64,000 bases of DNA from Thalassotalea sp. PS06 (lineage in GTDB: Bacteria; Pseudomonadota; Gammaproteobacteria; Enterobacterales; Alteromonadaceae), in NCBI RefSeq assembly GCF_007197775.1, contig NZ_CP041638.1, positions 992,001 through 1,056,000 of the forward strand, read 5' to 3'. Shown piece by piece: positions 45,238 to 56,888 of this stretch. The number at the start of each line of letters is the position of its first letter. The first letter of the stretch is position 1. Position numbers and translations under genes: made by a program. Under the pieces are notes generated by a model. It was not told the DNA's origin. It saw nothing but the letters and a program-made list of their open reading frames with translations, and did not search any database.

Positions 45238-47861
45238 CAATGATTAAATCCAGTGCCCAGATTAGACAGGCATTTTTAGACCATTTTGCAAAAGAGCAAC
45301 ACCAGATAGTTGCCAGTAGTTCGCTGGTTCCTGGAAATGACGCCACCTTGTTATTTACCAATGCGGGCATGGTGCAGTTTAAAGAAGCATTCCTGGGTCA
45401 GGAGCAACGCAGTTACACCCGCGCCACATCGTCGCAGCGCTGTGTTCGTGCTGGCGGTAAGCACAATGATTTAGAAAACGTCGGTTATACGGCTCGTCAC
45501 CACACATTTTTTGAAATGCTGGGTAACTTCAGCTTCGGTGATTACTTTAAACAGGATGCGATTCGCTTTGCCTGGTCATTCTTAACCGAAACATTGCAGC
45601 TGCCCGTTGAGAAGTTGATGGTCACGGTTTATGAAACTGATGATGAAGCCTTTGCTATCTGGAATGAAGAAATTGGCGTGCCGGCAGACAAAATTGTTCG
45701 CATCGGTGACAAACCAGGCGGCAAGAAGTTTGAATCCGATAACTTCTGGTCGATGGGTGATACTGGCCCATGTGGTCCTTGTACTGAAATTTTTTATGAT
45801 CACGGCGAGCACATCTGGGGTGGTCCTCCAGGTAGCCCGGAAGAAGACGGCGATCGCTTCATCGAGATCTGGAACCTGGTATTTATGCAGTTCAACCGTC
45901 AGGCCGACGGTACCATGGATAAACTGCCTAAGCCTTCCGTTGATACCGGTATGGGCCTTGAGCGTATTGCGGCAATCATGCAGGGCGTTCATTCCAACTA
46001 TGAAATTGATATCTTCCAGGGCTTGATTAAAGCGGCTGCAGATTTACTTGACGTAAAAGACCTGTCTCATAACTCGTTAAAAGTTATTGCAGATCACATT
46101 CGCTCCTGTAGCTTTATGATTGCCGACGGGGTAATGCCGTCAAATGAAGGTCGTGGCTATGTACTGCGCCGTATTATTCGCCGTGCAATCCGCCATGGTC
46201 ACAAACTCGAAGCGAAATCTCATTTCTTCCACAAGCTAGTGGCTGCGTTGGCCGAGCAAATGGGTGAAGCTTACCCAGAGCTTGTTAAACAACAAGCGGT
46301 TCTGGAGAAAATCCTACGTATTGAAGAAGAGCAGTTTGGCCGCACCCTAGACCGTGGTATGGCGTTGCTTGAGGATATTATTTCCGGCTTGGACAGCAAG
46401 CAGATTGCTGGCGCCGATGTATTCAAGCTGTATGACACATATGGCTTCCCGGCCGATTTAACCGCCGATATCGCCCGTGAGCGTGAATTGACCATTGATG
46501 AATCTGGTTTTGAACAGCACATGCAGGCACAGCGCGAGCGTGCGCAGCAGGCGAGCCAGTTCGGTACCGATTATAATGAGCAGTTAAAGTCTGAGCAGCA
46601 CACTAACTTTAGGGGCTACACCAATAGTGATTACTCAGCGACAGTGGTTGAGCTATTCAACGAAGAAGGTCAGGTATCGACATTAAGTGCCGGCCAAAAA
46701 GGTGTGGTGGTTCTCGATAATACACCTTTCTATGCGGAATCCGGTGGTCAGGTTGGTGATACCGGTGTAATTAGTACCCCGAATGCCGAATTTGAAGTAA
46801 CCGATACGGTTAAGTTAGGTAATGCTTTTGCTCACCATGGTATTGCCCGTGGCGATATTCAGCTTAATGCTCGCGTTAAAGCCAGCATTGATACCGAACG
46901 TCGTTCTGCAATCATTAAAAATCATACTGCTACCCACCTATTACATGCCGCTTTGCGTCAGGTGTTGGGGGAGCATGTAACCCAGAAAGGTTCATTGGTC
47001 GACAATGAAAAACTGCGTTTCGACTTTTCTCACTTTGAAGGTGTAACTGCCGAGGAGCTGCGCACTATTGAACAGCTGGTGAACCAGCAAATTCGCAACA
47101 ACAGTGCCCGTGAAACAGCTCTCATGCAGATTGATGAAGCGAAAGCTAAAGGCGCGATGGCGCTCTTTGGCGAAAAATATGATGATGAAGTTCGCGTCGT
47201 AACCCTTGGGGATTTTTCTACTGAGCTTTGTGGTGGCGTTCACGTTGACCAAACCGGTGAAATTGGTTTGTTTAAGATCACCTCTGAAGCGGGTATCGCT
47301 GCTGGTGTCCGTCGTATCGAAGCGGTAACGGGTGAAGCAGCGCTGGCGTTTGTTGACGCTCAGGCTGACACCCTTGATGCTATTTCTGCATTAGTGAAAA
47401 GTGATAGCAGCAATGCCCTTGGTAAAGTGGAGCAAATGATCCAAAAAGCCAAGCAGCTGGAAAAAGAAATTACCCAGCTTAAGCAGAAGATGGCGGCACA
47501 AGCCGGCTCTGACTTAGTGAGCAATGCGATTGACATTAATGGCGTGAAAGCCTTGATTGCCAACGTTGAGGGCAGCGATCCGAAAGCCTTGCGTGATATG
47601 GTCGATGACCTGAAAAACAAGCTAGGTAGCGGCATCGTTATGCTTGGCCTTGCTAATGGTCCTAAGGTCAACCTAATTGCCGGTGTAACCAAAGATTTAA
47701 CCGCACAGGTGAAAGCCGGTGAACTGGTTAATATGGTTGCTCAACAAGTTGGTGGTAAAGGCGGTGGTCGTCCTGATATGGCTCAGGCTGGCGGTAGCCA
47801 ACCTGAAAATCTGGATACTGCATTAGCTTCCGTTCAGGCCTGGTTAGAAGCTAAGCTTTAA
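45234..47861 (+). CDS. alaS: Alanyl-tRNA synthetase
   Basis: 875 aa, full length. The class II catalytic core is at the N-terminus ([16 protein letters not shown]); the editing domain has [12 protein letters not shown] and the zinc-type [13 protein letters not shown]; the C-terminal Ala-specific domain ends with [12 protein letters not shown]. It overlaps recX by four bases; ATG at 45240 is an alternative start. Essential gene, nothing unusual. Confidence 0.97.
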   Translation: MTMIKSSAQIRQAFLDHFAKEQHQIVASSSLVPGNDATLLFTNAGMVQFKEAFLGQEQRSYTRATSSQRCVRAGGKHNDLENVGYTARHHTFFEMLGNFSFGDYFKQDAIRFAWSFLTETLQLPVEKLMVTVYETDDEAFAIWNEEIGVPADKIVRIGDKPGGKKFESDNFWSMGDTGPCGPCTEIFYDHGEHIWGGPPGSPEEDGDRFIEIWNLVFMQFNRQADGTMDKLPKPSVDTGMGLERIAAIMQGVHSNYEIDIFQGLIKAAADLLDVKDLSHNSLKVIADHIRSCSFMIADGVMPSNEGRGYVLRRIIRRAIRHGHKLEAKSHFFHKLVAALAEQMGEAYPELVKQQAVLEKILRIEEEQFGRTLDRGMALLEDIISGLDSKQIAGADVFKLYDTYGFPADLTADIARERELTIDESGFEQHMQAQRERAQQASQFGTDYNEQLKSEQHTNFRGYTNSDYSATVVELFNEEGQVSTLSAGQKGVVVLDNTPFYAESGGQVGDTGVISTPNAEFEVTDTVKLGNAFAHHGIARGDIQLNARVKASIDTERRSAIIKNHTATHLLHAALRQVLGEHVTQKGSLVDNEKLRFDFSHFEGVTAEELRTIEQLVNQQIRNNSARETALMQIDEAKAKGAMALFGEKYDDEVRVVTLGDFSTELCGGVHVDQTGEIGLFKITSEAGIAAGVRRIEAVTGEAALAFVDAQADTLDAISALVKSDSSNALGKVEQMIQKAKQLEKEITQLKQKMAAQAGSDLVSNAIDINGVKALIANVEGSDPKALRDMVDDLKNKLGSGIVMLGLANGPKVNLIAGVTKDLTAQVKAGELVNMVAQQVGGKGGGRPDMAQAGGSQPENLDTALASVQAWLEAKL

Positions 47862-47870
47862 CCTTCATCG

Positions 47871-49091
47871 ATGGCCATCATAGTGCAAAAATTCGGGGGA
47901 ACCTCAGTCGGTTCCCCTGAACGTATCGAAGCTGTGGCATCTCAGGTCATTGCAACCCGTCAACAAGGGCATCAGGTCGTTGTTGTTCTCTCCGCCATGT
48001 CTGGCGAAACCAATCGTTTAATGGATTTAGCCCGCTCTATTGATAGTGCAGCCAGCGGCCGGGAACTGGATATGTTGCTTGCCAGTGGCGAACAGGTATC
48101 CATATCTTTATTAGCCATGTCGTTAATCAAGCAGGGTTTTTCGGCGGTTTCTTTTCTTGGCCATCAAATCGGTATTCGCACCAATAATCGCTTTAATAAC
48201 GCCCGTATTATTGATGTAGATAACAAGCGTCTTAAATCGGAACTGGAACAAGGCCACATCGTTATCATCGCCGGCTTCCAGGGGGTTGATTATGAAAACA
48301 ACATTACAACGCTTGGGCGCGGCGGTTCGGATACCTCTGCGGTTGCCATTGCCGCAGCCTTACAAGCCAAAGAATGTCAAATTTACACCGACGTTGACGG
48401 GGTTTATACGACGGATCCTAGAATTGATCCAAGCGCACGGAAAATAAGCGCCATTACCTTTGAAGAAATGCTGGAAATGGCCAGTGCCGGTGCGAAAGTA
48501 TTGCAAACCCGATCAGTACAATACGCCGGAAAGTTTAAAGTACCCCTTCGTGTATTATCCAGTTTTATGCCCGGGGAGGGCACTATGATTGATTTTCAAC
48601 AGGAAGCGGCTGCCACTCACCCGGTTAGCGCTGTTACTGCCCATAAAGACGAAGCCATGTTTTCATTGCAAAGCAGGGGCGATCTAGTGGCGTTAAATGC
48701 GAGAATTTTCTCCGAATTGGCTGAACACGATATCGAAGTGGATATGATAGTTCAGTCTTTCGCCAGCCCGGGTGAAACTAATCTTAATTTTACCGTACAT
48801 CGTAAAGACTTTGTAAAGACTCAGCAGGTTCTGCAAACTTTAGAGGCGGAACTGGGTCTAATGAATATCGAAGGCAACCAACAGTTAGCCAAAGTCTCGG
48901 TAATTGGTAACGGCATGCGCTGTCATACCGGGATAACCGCACAGATTTTTGCAACACTCGCGGAAGCCGGGAACAAAGTGTTTTTGGTCAGTACATCAGA
49001 AATTAAGATTTCGGTATTGGTCGTTGAGAATGATTTATCACGCGCAGTTCAGGCACTTCATAAAAAGTTTTTGATTAAATTAGATATTTAA
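47871..49091 (+). CDS. lysC: Aspartate kinase
   Basis: 406 aa. KFGGTSVG at the N-terminus, GRGGSDTSAVAIAAAL in the catalytic core, and two C-terminal ACT domains for feedback control. It phosphorylates aspartate as the first step to lysine, threonine and methionine. It begins nine bases after alaS, so it is probably in the same transcript. This is a monofunctional kinase; there is no homoserine dehydrogenase domain. Confidence 0.95.
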   Translation: MAIIVQKFGGTSVGSPERIEAVASQVIATRQQGHQVVVVLSAMSGETNRLMDLARSIDSAASGRELDMLLASGEQVSISLLAMSLIKQGFSAVSFLGHQIGIRTNNRFNNARIIDVDNKRLKSELEQGHIVIIAGFQGVDYENNITTLGRGGSDTSAVAIAAALQAKECQIYTDVDGVYTTDPRIDPSARKISAITFEEMLEMASAGAKVLQTRSVQYAGKFKVPLRVLSSFMPGEGTMIDFQQEAAATHPVSAVTAHKDEAMFSLQSRGDLVALNARIFSELAEHDIEVDMIVQSFASPGETNLNFTVHRKDFVKTQQVLQTLEAELGLMNIEGNQQLAKVSVIGNGMRCHTGITAQIFATLAEAGNKVFLVSTSEIKISVLVVENDLSRAVQALHKKFLIKLDI

Positions 49092-49219
49092 TAACTATTT
49101 TCCATATTGTTTGCTAAATTTTGGTAAAGCGTTAAGTAAATTTTCGGTTAATTTATTTTTTATAAATCAGTAGTCTGATAACATTAGCGTGATTTCTAAT
49201 TTAAAGGAGAGCATGAAGG

Positions 49220-49414
49220 ATGCTTATTTTAACAAGACGGGTTGGAGAGACTCTGATGGTTGGCGACGACGTCACTGTCACAGTTTTGGGAGTAAAAGGT
49301 AACCAGGTTCGTATCGGCGTAAATGCCCCGAAAGAAGTTTCAGTTCATCGCGAAGAAATTTATATGCGAATACAAGCTGAAAAAGGGGATGAAGACAACG
49401 TCGGTAATCAGTAA
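49220..49414 (+). CDS. csrA: Carbon storage regulator CsrA
   Basis: 64 aa, the usual start [18 protein letters not shown] and the RNA-binding segment [10 protein letters not shown]. CsrA binds GGA motifs in mRNA leaders and controls translation and stability. AAGGA precedes the ATG; GGA motifs in its own leader (AAAGGAGAG, GAAGGATG) suit autoregulation. It lies between lysC and tRNA-Ser, the usual place in this order. Confidence 0.97.
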   Translation: MLILTRRVGETLMVGDDVTVTVLGVKGNQVRIGVNAPKEVSVHREEIYMRIQAEKGDEDNVGNQ

Positions 49415-49550
49415 AAAAGGCAGTCAGGCCTAGCCCCTCAGTGCTGTTTGGCATGAAAATTCATCAGGTTGTTTGATTATTCAGCAAACGGAAATAAATC
49501 CGAAAAAATCGTTTGACTTATTTTTCGAATCTATTAATATGCACGCCATC

Positions 49551-49642
49551 GGTGAGGTGGCCGAGAGGCTGAAGGCGCTCCCCTGCTAAGGGAGTATAGG
49601 CTTTATACCCTATCGAGGGTTCGAATCCCTCCCTCACCGCCA
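49551..49642 (+). tRNA. tRNA-Ser(GCT)
   Basis: Acceptor GGTGAGG pairs with CCTCACC, anticodon GCT in CTGCTAA, long variable arm and encoded CCA. Nearly identical in form to the E. coli serine GCT tRNA. Confidence 0.97.
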
Positions 49643-49675
49643 TTTAATCGTTTGATTAGATGGCGATTCGATTGC

Positions 49676-49752
49676 GGACACGTAGCTCAGCTGGATAGAG
49701 TACCTGGCTACGAACCAGGCGGTCGCAGGTTCGACTCCTGCCGTGTCCGCCA
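49676..49752 (+). tRNA. tRNA-Arg(ACG), copy 1
   Basis: 77 nt; GGACACG pairs with CGTGTCC, anticodon ACG in CTACGAA, TTCGACT T-loop, encoded CCA. Confidence 0.97.
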
Positions 49753-49852
49753 CTTCTCTAAGTGGTAAAATAATAGAGTCCAACAGTTCTGTTGGCACGA
49801 ATCCTAACGTGTAGATAAATGGGCAGTCTCAAGTACTGTGACACTTGATTGC

Positions 49853-49929
49853 GGACACGTAGCTCAGCTGGATAGAGTACCTGGCTACGAACCAGGCGGT
49901 CGCAGGTTCGACTCCTGCCGTGTCCGCCA
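49853..49929 (+). tRNA. tRNA-Arg(ACG), copy 2
   Basis: Identical to copy 1, including two bases before and a few after the gene. Followed directly by a terminator. Confidence 0.97.
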
Positions 49930-49937
49930 CTTATTCC

Positions 49938-49968
49938 AGAAAAGGCAGAGTTTATACTCTGCCTTTTT
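49938..49968 (+). terminator. Terminator after tRNA-Arg copy 2
   Basis: AAAGGCAGAGT and ACTCTGCCTTTTT around TTAT. Confidence 0.85.
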
Positions 49969-50047
49969 ACTTCCAAGATTAAAAGCAGACAATCCAGAAC
50001 TCGCTTTTAATCGATAGATAGCTATATTTATAGCGCTAGTTTTTTGC

Positions 50048-50124
50048 GGACACGTAGCTCAGCTGGATAGAGTACCTGGCTACGAACCAGGCGGTCGCAG
50101 GTTCGACTCCTGCCGTGTCCGCCA
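50048..50124 (+). tRNA. tRNA-Arg(ACG), copy 3
   Basis: Identical to copies 1 and 2. It lies beyond a terminator, so it probably needs its own promoter or some read-through. Confidence 0.97.
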
Positions 50125-50133
50125 CTTCTTTGT

Positions 50134-50165
50134 TAAAAGGCAGAGTTTTAACTCTGCCTTTTTTT
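50134..50165 (+). terminator. Terminator after tRNA-Arg copy 3
   Basis: AAAAGGCAGAGTT and AACTCTGCCTTTTTTT; almost the same hairpin as after copy 2, which suggests that tRNA and terminator were duplicated as one unit. Confidence 0.88.
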
Positions 50166-50406
50166 ATACCCAGATCAAAATTCTACTATCCTTTAGATCA
50201 AGCTTTTCTACGTCGCTGAAAATAATTCACATATTTAATTCAAATTCATTCACCCATGAAAATCGTATGTTTTTCTTACGGTTAGTGAACGTTTTTCCAA
50301 CATATCGTTATTTTTTATTCACTTTTTTTACATATAATTGACAATTGTTCATTGATTAAAAAAATTGGAGTGATTATTCTATTTCTTTTAAGCACGGGTA
50401 TGCAGT

Positions 50407-50673
50407 ATGGAAAATATCGCTGAAACGTTTATTGAAGCCGGCACATTGATGGTAGTTGGGATGGTGTTTGTCTTTGCCTTTTTAAGTTTGCTTATTATTG
50501 CCATCAACCTTTTGGCAAAAGTTGCGACGAACTTTCCTGACGCCAAAGTCGCGCAAAAATTACCAAGACATGTACCAACAAACACCACCCGTGACGGTGA
50601 AGTACCAGCCACTGTGGTTGCCGCGATTACGTCGGCCATCAGCCAATATAGAAAAAATAGAACAAATAAATAG
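50407..50673 (+). CDS. oadG: Oxaloacetate decarboxylase gamma subunit
   Basis: 88 aa: short periplasmic start, one transmembrane helix (residues 13-38), then a cytoplasmic tail ending AVAAITSAI-like (VVAAITSAISQYRKNR), as in OadG. It anchors the complex and binds zinc. First gene of oadGAB; the next starts nine bases later. The antisense frame of similar length is rejected. Confidence 0.9.
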   Translation: MENIAETFIEAGTLMVVGMVFVFAFLSLLIIAINLLAKVATNFPDAKVAQKLPRHVPTNTTRDGEVPATVVAAITSAISQYRKNRTNK

Positions 50674-50682
50674 GAGCATTGC

Positions 50683-52464
50683 ATGACTAATCCACTAGGT
50701 ATTACGGAACTCGTGCTAAGGGATGGCCACCAATCATTGTTGGCTACCCGGATGCGTTTGGAAGATATGTTGCCGATTGCACCAAAACTTGATGAAGTAG
50801 GATTTTGGTCGATTGAATCCTGGGGAGGAGCAACATTCGATTCATGCATTCGTTATTTAGGCGAAGATCCCTGGCATCGTATTCGTGCGCTAAAAGCGGC
50901 AATGCCAAAAACCAAACAACAAATGTTGTTCCGCGGTCAGAATATTTTAGGCTATCGCCACTATGCCGACGATGTGGTAGAAAAATTTGTTGAGCGTGCT
51001 CATGTTAACGGTATTGATGTATTTCGTATCTTCGATGCGATGAACGATACCCGTAACCTGGAAACGGCAATCAAAGCTGCGGTTAAAGTCGGCGCCCATG
51101 CGCAAGGCACACTGTCTTACACCGAAAGCCCGGTACATACCTTAGAGGGTTGGTTGACCATGGCCCGTAAGCTAGAAGATATGGGCGCCCATTCTTTGTG
51201 TATCAAAGATATGTCTGGCTTGCTGAATCCTTACGATGCCGAAGCGTTAATTACTGGCATTAAAGAATCGGTATCATTGCCAATCTCTTTACACTGTCAT
51301 GCAACGACAGGTTTGAGTGTTGCCACTCACATGAAAGCGATTGATGCCGGTGTTGATGTTATTGATACCTCAATTTCTTCCATGAGTATGACCTATGGTC
51401 ATTCGCCAACAGAATCTATTGTATCTATCGTTGAAGGCCGTGAGCGCGATACAGGCCTTGATATGGTTAAGCTTGCCGAAGTGGCCGCATACTTTAGAGA
51501 CGTTCGCGAAAAATACGCCAAATTTGAAGGCAGCCTGAAAGGCGTTGATGCGCGTATCTTACTTGCTCAGGTTCCTGGTGGCATGTTAACCAACATGGAA
51601 AACCAGCTTAAAGAGCAGGGCGCTGCCGATAAGCTTGATGAAGTATTGACTGAGATCCCGAAAGTTCGCAAGGATTTAGGTTATATCCCATTAGTGACAC
51701 CGACCTCGCAAATCGTCGGAACGCAATCGGTGCTTAATGTATTAACCGGTGAGCGTTATAAGTCGATTACCAAAGAAACCGCGGGTGTCTTAAAAGGTGA
51801 ATACGGTGCAACACCAGATGCCGTGAATGCTGAATTGCAAGAACGAGTGCTAGCAGGTGAAGATGCGGTGACCTGTCGTCCTGCGGATTTATTAACGCCG
51901 GAAATGGATAAACTGTCAGAAGAGTTAGAAGGTTTAGCGGCTGAAAAAGGTATTGAGCTGGCCGACGAAAAAATTGACGACGTATTAACCTATGCGTTAT
52001 TCCCACAAATTGGTTTGAAGTTCCTTGAAAATCGTAATAATCCAGATGCATTTGAACCTGCGCCGAGCAAAGATGATGTCAAACCTGCCGCAGTTCCTGT
52101 CGCTGCCAGCTCGACTGCTGCTGGTCCGGAAAGTTACTCGGTTCGCGTTGATGGCAAGGTTTATGATGTTGTCGTTGCTGCAGGTGGTACGATTGAGAAT
52201 ATTGCGCCTGCGGGTGATGATGCCATCAAGCAATCAGCATCAGTGGATTGTTCAGATACCTTAAATGCGCCGTTAGCCGGTAATATCTTTAAAGTATTGG
52301 TCAGTGAAGGGCAATCTGTAGAATCGGGTGACGTGGTGATGATCATGGAAGCGATGAAGATGGAAACTGAAATTCGCGCCGTTTCTCCAGGTACCGTTTC
52401 AGGAATTCTGGTCAAGGAAGGTGATTCTGTCGCCGTTGGCGATCCGTTGTTGAATCTGGGATAG
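50683..52464 (+). CDS. oadA: Oxaloacetate decarboxylase alpha subunit
   Basis: 593 aa. The carboxyltransferase domain starts [18 protein letters not shown]; a linker rich in Ala and Pro follows near residue 460-480; the C-terminal biotinyl domain has the biotin lysine in [11 protein letters not shown]. With OadB and OadG it decarboxylates oxaloacetate and pumps sodium ions. AGGAG lies eight bases upstream of the ATG. Sodium-based energetics suits a marine organism. Confidence 0.96.
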   Translation: MTNPLGITELVLRDGHQSLLATRMRLEDMLPIAPKLDEVGFWSIESWGGATFDSCIRYLGEDPWHRIRALKAAMPKTKQQMLFRGQNILGYRHYADDVVEKFVERAHVNGIDVFRIFDAMNDTRNLETAIKAAVKVGAHAQGTLSYTESPVHTLEGWLTMARKLEDMGAHSLCIKDMSGLLNPYDAEALITGIKESVSLPISLHCHATTGLSVATHMKAIDAGVDVIDTSISSMSMTYGHSPTESIVSIVEGRERDTGLDMVKLAEVAAYFRDVREKYAKFEGSLKGVDARILLAQVPGGMLTNMENQLKEQGAADKLDEVLTEIPKVRKDLGYIPLVTPTSQIVGTQSVLNVLTGERYKSITKETAGVLKGEYGATPDAVNAELQERVLAGEDAVTCRPADLLTPEMDKLSEELEGLAAEKGIELADEKIDDVLTYALFPQIGLKFLENRNNPDAFEPAPSKDDVKPAAVPVAASSTAAGPESYSVRVDGKVYDVVVAAGGTIENIAPAGDDAIKQSASVDCSDTLNAPLAGNIFKVLVSEGQSVESGDVVMIMEAMKMETEIRAVSPGTVSGILVKEGDSVAVGDPLLNLG

Positions 52465-52474
52465 GGTAGTTATT

Positions 52475-53605
52475 ATGGAGTCGATAATCACCCTTTGGGA
52501 ATCAACGGGGCTGGCGAATTTTCACTATAAGCAGCTGATCATGATGGCTGTGGGCCTTGGCTTATTATATCTGGCGATTGCCCGAAAATTTGAACCATTA
52601 CTGTTATTGCCTATTGGTTTTGGTGCCATCCTTACCAATATTCCGCTGGCTGGATTCACCGAAGCTGGCGGCTTATTGAAATACGTCTACGATGCCGGTA
52701 TCGATACTGGTATCTTCCCGCTACTAATATTCATGGGCGTTGGCGCAATGACCGATTTCGGCGCATTGATCGCTAACCCGAGAATGTTACTACTTGGCGC
52801 AGCCGCCCAATTTGGTATTTTTGCCACTTTGTTTGGCGCTATCGGATTGAACCTGATCCCGGGCATTGAGTTTACCCTTAAAGATGCCTCGGCTATTGCC
52901 ATTATAGGTGGTGCAGACGGGCCGACGGCGATATTCCTAGCCTCGAAACTGGCACCAGATTTACTCGGCGCCATTGCGGTAGCCGCTTATTCTTACATGG
53001 CTTTAGTTCCTATTATTCAGCCGCCGATTATGAAGGCACTGACTAATGAAAAAGAACGTAAGATTGAAATGAAGCAATTGCGTCATGTTAGCAAGTTTGA
53101 AAAGATCATTTTCCCACTTGCCGTATTGTTGATGACCGCATTGTTCTTGCCTGCGGCAACACCTCTGGTTGGTATGTTCTGTTTGGGTAACCTGATGCGT
53201 GAATGTGGCGTCGTTGATCGTTTAAGCTCTACCGCGCAAAACGAATTGATTAACATCGTTACCATTTTCCTTGGTCTTGGTGTTGGTTCGAAGTTGAGTG
53301 CTGAAATGTTCCTGAATGCGGAAACCTTAGGTATTTTAGCCTTAGGTGCGGTGGCCTTCTCAATCGGTACTGCGGCCGGTGTTCTGATGGCGAAATTAAT
53401 GAGTAAGGTTTCGAAAGAGCCGATTAACCCATTAATCGGTGCAGCAGGTGTATCAGCGGTGCCAATGGCGGCGCGTGTTGTAAACAAAGTAGGCCTTGAA
53501 TCCAATGGTCATAACTTCCTGTTGATGCATGCAATGGGTCCAAACGTTGCCGGTGTACTTGGTTCAGCCGTTGCAGCGGGTGTGTTGCTTGCGCTTGTTG
53601 GCTAA
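52475..53605 (+). CDS. oadB: Oxaloacetate decarboxylase beta subunit
   Basis: 376 aa, about nine to eleven membrane segments. Motifs include [25 protein letters not shown] (the conserved Asp) and [11 protein letters not shown]. It forms the sodium channel of the pump. It starts ten bases after oadA and is followed by a terminator. Confidence 0.96.
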   Translation: MESIITLWESTGLANFHYKQLIMMAVGLGLLYLAIARKFEPLLLLPIGFGAILTNIPLAGFTEAGGLLKYVYDAGIDTGIFPLLIFMGVGAMTDFGALIANPRMLLLGAAAQFGIFATLFGAIGLNLIPGIEFTLKDASAIAIIGGADGPTAIFLASKLAPDLLGAIAVAAYSYMALVPIIQPPIMKALTNEKERKIEMKQLRHVSKFEKIIFPLAVLLMTALFLPAATPLVGMFCLGNLMRECGVVDRLSSTAQNELINIVTIFLGLGVGSKLSAEMFLNAETLGILALGAVAFSIGTAAGVLMAKLMSKVSKEPINPLIGAAGVSAVPMAARVVNKVGLESNGHNFLLMHAMGPNVAGVLGSAVAAGVLLALVG

Positions 53606-53677
53606 CCTTAACCAGACTTAAGTCGCAAAAAACGAGTAACAAAATATAACTACCAACATCAGGTATTAAGATATTGA

Positions 53678-53703
53678 GGGGCAGAATTTTTCTGCCCTTT
53701 TTG
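53678..53703 (+). terminator. Terminator after oadGAB
   Basis: AGGGGCAGAA and TCTGCCCTTTTT around TTTT. Confidence 0.85.
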
Positions 53704-53779
53704 TTGCCTAAAAAAGCAATTATTCAGTAATCTGGTACCTCTGAACTAGATTTAGGAAAAATTTTAAAGGATTAATGTC

Positions 53780-54136
53780 ATGGCGAATCACGAAAAAATT
53801 AACTATCTGGAATTTCCCGCTAAAGATTTAAATAAGGTACGAGCATTCTATGAACAGGCATTTGCCTGGCAATTTACCGAGTATGGCGATACCTATCTGG
53901 CATTTAATGACGGGATTTTTGACGGTGGCTTTTATCAAGCTGAGGCTAAGTCGACGCAGCAATCTGGTGGCGTGTTAGTGGTCATTTATACCAGTGATAT
54001 TAGCGACACCGAACAAAAGGTTTTGGCTGCAGGTGGTGAAATCAGCACACCAGTATTCCCGTTTCCTGGCGGCAAACGCTTTCATTTCAAAGACCCAAAC
54101 GGTAATGAATTAGCGGTATGGACTGATAAGGATTAA
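53780..54136 (+). CDS. VOC (glyoxalase-fold) family protein
   Basis: 118 aa, one vicinal-oxygen-chelate module: NYLEFPAKDLNKVRAFYEQAF at the start and FHFKDPNGNELAVW at the end. This subgroup (YdcJ/CatE-like small proteins) is mostly uncharacterised; the fold binds a metal for dioxygenase, lyase or binding functions. AAAGGA lies upstream of the ATG. It stands alone between two terminators or gaps, so no partner is suggested. Confidence 0.8.
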   Translation: MANHEKINYLEFPAKDLNKVRAFYEQAFAWQFTEYGDTYLAFNDGIFDGGFYQAEAKSTQQSGGVLVVIYTSDISDTEQKVLAAGGEISTPVFPFPGGKRFHFKDPNGNELAVWTDKD

Positions 54137-54222
54137 CGGTTTTAATTGAGCCCACTCGGGTGTTGAATTGAATATCTCTGCTATAGTTTTAAGCTGTAAT
54201 TTAAGTTTACTTTGAGGTAGTT

Positions 54223-54618
54223 ATGAAATTACAGCAACGCAATTTTGCCACCCTAATTCTCATCGTCTGCAGCATGTTTAGCTTTAATGCCATTGCCGAT
54301 GATTACTCGGATAAATGGCGCATTTATTTCGATGGGAAAGCCAAAGAAGATGGATCCTATACCTTGACCTTTCAGCAGGAGGGCAGCGATGAAGTGTTAA
54401 CTGCCGTGGTGGAAATCGAAAAAGGTACCCGCGAGAATCAGGCGGCTCGTATCACCCGTCGTCAACTCGATGGTGAAGTCAAAGGCTATGATGTGGATAA
54501 AGAAGATGGTGAGGAAGTGCAGTTTCGGACTCGTATCGGCGCTGAAAAATTCAAACTGACGATTGACGACAGCAACCTTCATGGCTTGGACGTCAAACTT
54601 AAAAAGAAGCGTTTCTAA
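54223..54618 (+). CDS. Small secreted hypothetical protein
   Basis: 131 aa. The signal peptide ends NAIADD near residue 25. The mature part is charged, with likely beta strands (WRIYFDGKAKEDGSYTLTF) and a basic end (LKKKRF). No domain is recognised. It converges with the reductase gene nine bases away. GAGG lies seven bases before the ATG. Confidence 0.6.
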   Translation: MKLQQRNFATLILIVCSMFSFNAIADDYSDKWRIYFDGKAKEDGSYTLTFQQEGSDEVLTAVVEIEKGTRENQAARITRRQLDGEVKGYDVDKEDGEEVQFRTRIGAEKFKLTIDDSNLHGLDVKLKKKRF

Positions 54619-54627
54619 TCGTTTAGT

Positions 54628-55356
54628 CTACCAGTATCGCTCCATGGTGATATGACCGGGCTCGCGCATTCGATGTTTGCGAAATCCATGTTCGCCGAGC
54701 AGGGTGTTGGCGTCGGTTATCATTGCCGGATTACCACAGAGAATGATATGGGAATGTTCCGGCCTCAATGGTTGCGGTATTTGTGCTTCTAACCCCTGGT
54801 AAAAGTGAGTGATGCGGCCCTGAAGCAAAGACGATTGTGGTTCCCGACTAACCACAGGGTAGTAGTGTACATTATCGCCGAGCTCGCGGAGCTCTTGCTG
54901 ATAATGGATTTTACTGCTGTCAGTAACACCATGCAGCACCACGAAATCCTGATACTTGTTACGAATGACGGGATCTTTTAGTAGCGATAACGCTAATCCG
55001 ACGCCAGTGCCAGTGACCCAGAACCAAAGGTTTTTGGCTTCTGGCAGGCGTTGGTGGGTGATCAGGCCATTGGCGTTTTTGTAGAGAAATACCTCATCAC
55101 CAACTTCCAGTGCTTTCAGACGAGGCGACAGCAACCCATCTTCAACTTCGACCAGATAAAATTCCTGAAAATTATCATCCGGATGACTGATAAACGAATA
55201 GGCGCGACTGATAAGTTTGTCATCAATCATCAGACCAAGTTTCGAGAACTGCCCGGCAAAGAAAGGAGGGATGGGGGCTTGCACCTTTACAGCGAAACAG
55301 CCCCCATTAAAATGTGTCATTTCAATAACTTTTCCGCTGACGAACCTGTCTTGCAT
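54628..55356 (-). CDS. fpr: Ferredoxin-NADP+ reductase
   Basis: 242 aa, typical for bacterial Fpr. The FAD motif is RAYSFISHP (RxYS type), the NADP site has TGTGVGLALSLL, and LCGNPAMI and the C-terminal MERYW match the subclass. It passes electrons between NADPH and ferredoxin or flavodoxin. Single gene, convergent with the secreted protein. Confidence 0.9.
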   Translation of the reverse strand: MQDRFVSGKVIEMTHFNGGCFAVKVQAPIPPFFAGQFSKLGLMIDDKLISRAYSFISHPDDNFQEFYLVEVEDGLLSPRLKALEVGDEVFLYKNANGLITHQRLPEAKNLWFWVTGTGVGLALSLLKDPVIRNKYQDFVVLHGVTDSSKIHYQQELRELGDNVHYYPVVSREPQSSLLQGRITHFYQGLEAQIPQPLRPEHSHIILCGNPAMITDANTLLGEHGFRKHRMREPGHITMERYW

Positions 55357-55508
55357 GCGCTTATCCCATAGTTAGAGCTATGTCTCGTTTATAGTCAAGT
55401 TCACCTACTTAAGCAACACCAAGATAACTTACTTAGACAATTCGACGATAACTCTGCTAATGAAATTAGGCAGTTACAGCACTCTATCGGCTTAGTGACT
55501 TGATCACT

Positions 55509-56888
55509 CTATTTGTTTAGTGATTTGCCTATCGGTTTCCCTCGATTACCGCCTGTCGGCTTACCACGACGGCGATTAGATGTATTCTTCGCGTAAGGGT
55601 TATCGCTGCGAGTTGGTCGTTTTTTCGCAGGAGGTTTATGGCCTTGAGCTACCTCGCCGCTGCGTTGCCCATCTTGATGCTCAACTTTTGGCGTTTTCGG
55701 CTTCTTCGGTTTTTTCGCCTTAAATGGACGTACATCATGAGATTTCGGCACTGGGTTTGATGCTTCAAAGCCTTCAATCTCCTGTCGAGGGATCAACTTT
55801 TGACTTAAACGTTCAATCGCTACCAACAGCTTAAACTCATCGGCGCAAACCAGGGAAATTGCCTGGCCAGTGCTACCGGCACGACCGGTGCGGCCGATTC
55901 GGTGTACATAATCTTCAGCCACATGCGGTAGCTCAAAGTTCACCACTTGTGGTAACTGGTCGATGTCAAGACCGCGGGCGGCAATATCGGTGGCAACAAG
56001 TGCGCGGATTTTGCCTTCTTTAAACTGTGCCAACGCTTTGGTTCTCGCGCCCTGACTCTTATTACCGTGAATGGCTAAGGCACTGATGCCATCAGCTTCC
56101 AAATGGCGAGTTAAACGGTTAGCACCATGTTTGGTTTTACAGAAGATCAGCACTTGCTGCCAATTGTGATGACCAATCAAATAGGAAAGCAATTTCGGCT
56201 TTTTGTTTTTATCGGTTGGATAAACCCATTGTTCAACCGTCACTGCTGTGGCATTCGCCGGATTTACGGAAATTTCCACCGGGTTTCGCACCAGCTTTTT
56301 GGCCAGAGCTTTGATGTCCTCTGAGAAGGTGGCAGAAAATAACAGGTTCTGACGTTTCTTCGGCAGTAAATCGAGGATCTTATTGATGTCCCGGATAAAG
56401 CCCATGTCCAGCATCCGATCCGCTTCATCAAGCACCAGAACTTCAACCTGAGAAAATTTAACCGCATTTTGCTGGTGTAAATCTAACAAGCGTCCAGGTG
56501 TCGCCACTAAAATGTCTACGCCTTTTCGAAGGCGCATCATTTGTGGGTTAATTTTTACGCCACCGAAAACAACGGCCGATGATAAACTTAGACCTTCGCT
56601 ATAGGTTTGCACGCTGTCACCAACTTGCGCTGCCAGCTCACGGGTCGGGGTGAGTATTAAGGCACGGATGTGGTTGCTTTTAACCCTTTCTCCTTTTGCC
56701 AGACGTTCTAATATCGGCAGGGTAAACCCTGCGGTTTTTCCTGTACCGGTTTGTGCCGCAGCCATGACATCCTGACCACTTAGCACAGCAGGGATAGCCT
56801 GTTCTTGTATTGGGGTAGGTTTTTGGTAATTCTGGCGTTGCAGGTTAGCGATAATCGTTGGGCTCAAACCCAGCGTGTCAAAACTCAT
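55509..56888 (-). CDS. rhlE: DEAD-box RNA helicase, RhlE type
   Basis: 459 aa. Q motif ([13 protein letters not shown]), Walker [16 protein letters not shown] in [15 protein letters not shown] in LFSATFS, and [10 protein letters not shown]. The C-terminal tail of about 90 residues is basic and rich in Lys, Pro and Arg, as in RhlE. It likely acts in ribosome assembly or RNA turnover. Single gene. Confidence 0.92.
   Translation of the reverse strand: MSFDTLGLSPTIIANLQRQNYQKPTPIQEQAIPAVLSGQDVMAAAQTGTGKTAGFTLPILERLAKGERVKSNHIRALILTPTRELAAQVGDSVQTYSEGLSLSSAVVFGGVKINPQMMRLRKGVDILVATPGRLLDLHQQNAVKFSQVEVLVLDEADRMLDMGFIRDINKILDLLPKKRQNLLFSATFSEDIKALAKKLVRNPVEISVNPANATAVTVEQWVYPTDKNKKPKLLSYLIGHHNWQQVLIFCKTKHGANRLTRHLEADGISALAIHGNKSQGARTKALAQFKEGKIRALVATDIAARGLDIDQLPQVVNFELPHVAEDYVHRIGRTGRAGSTGQAISLVCADEFKLLVAIERLSQKLIPRQEIEGFEASNPVPKSHDVRPFKAKKPKKPKTPKVEHQDGQRSGEVAQGHKPPAKKRPTRSDNPYAKNTSNRRRGKPTGGNRGKPIGKSLNK

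Noticed and set aside
45582..45992. 136-codon antisense frame in alaS
   Set aside because: alaS is certain on the + strand; no ribosome binding site or domain in the shadow.
53083..53505. 140-codon antisense frame in oadB
   Set aside because: oadB is certain by motif and operon; the antisense frame is composition-driven.
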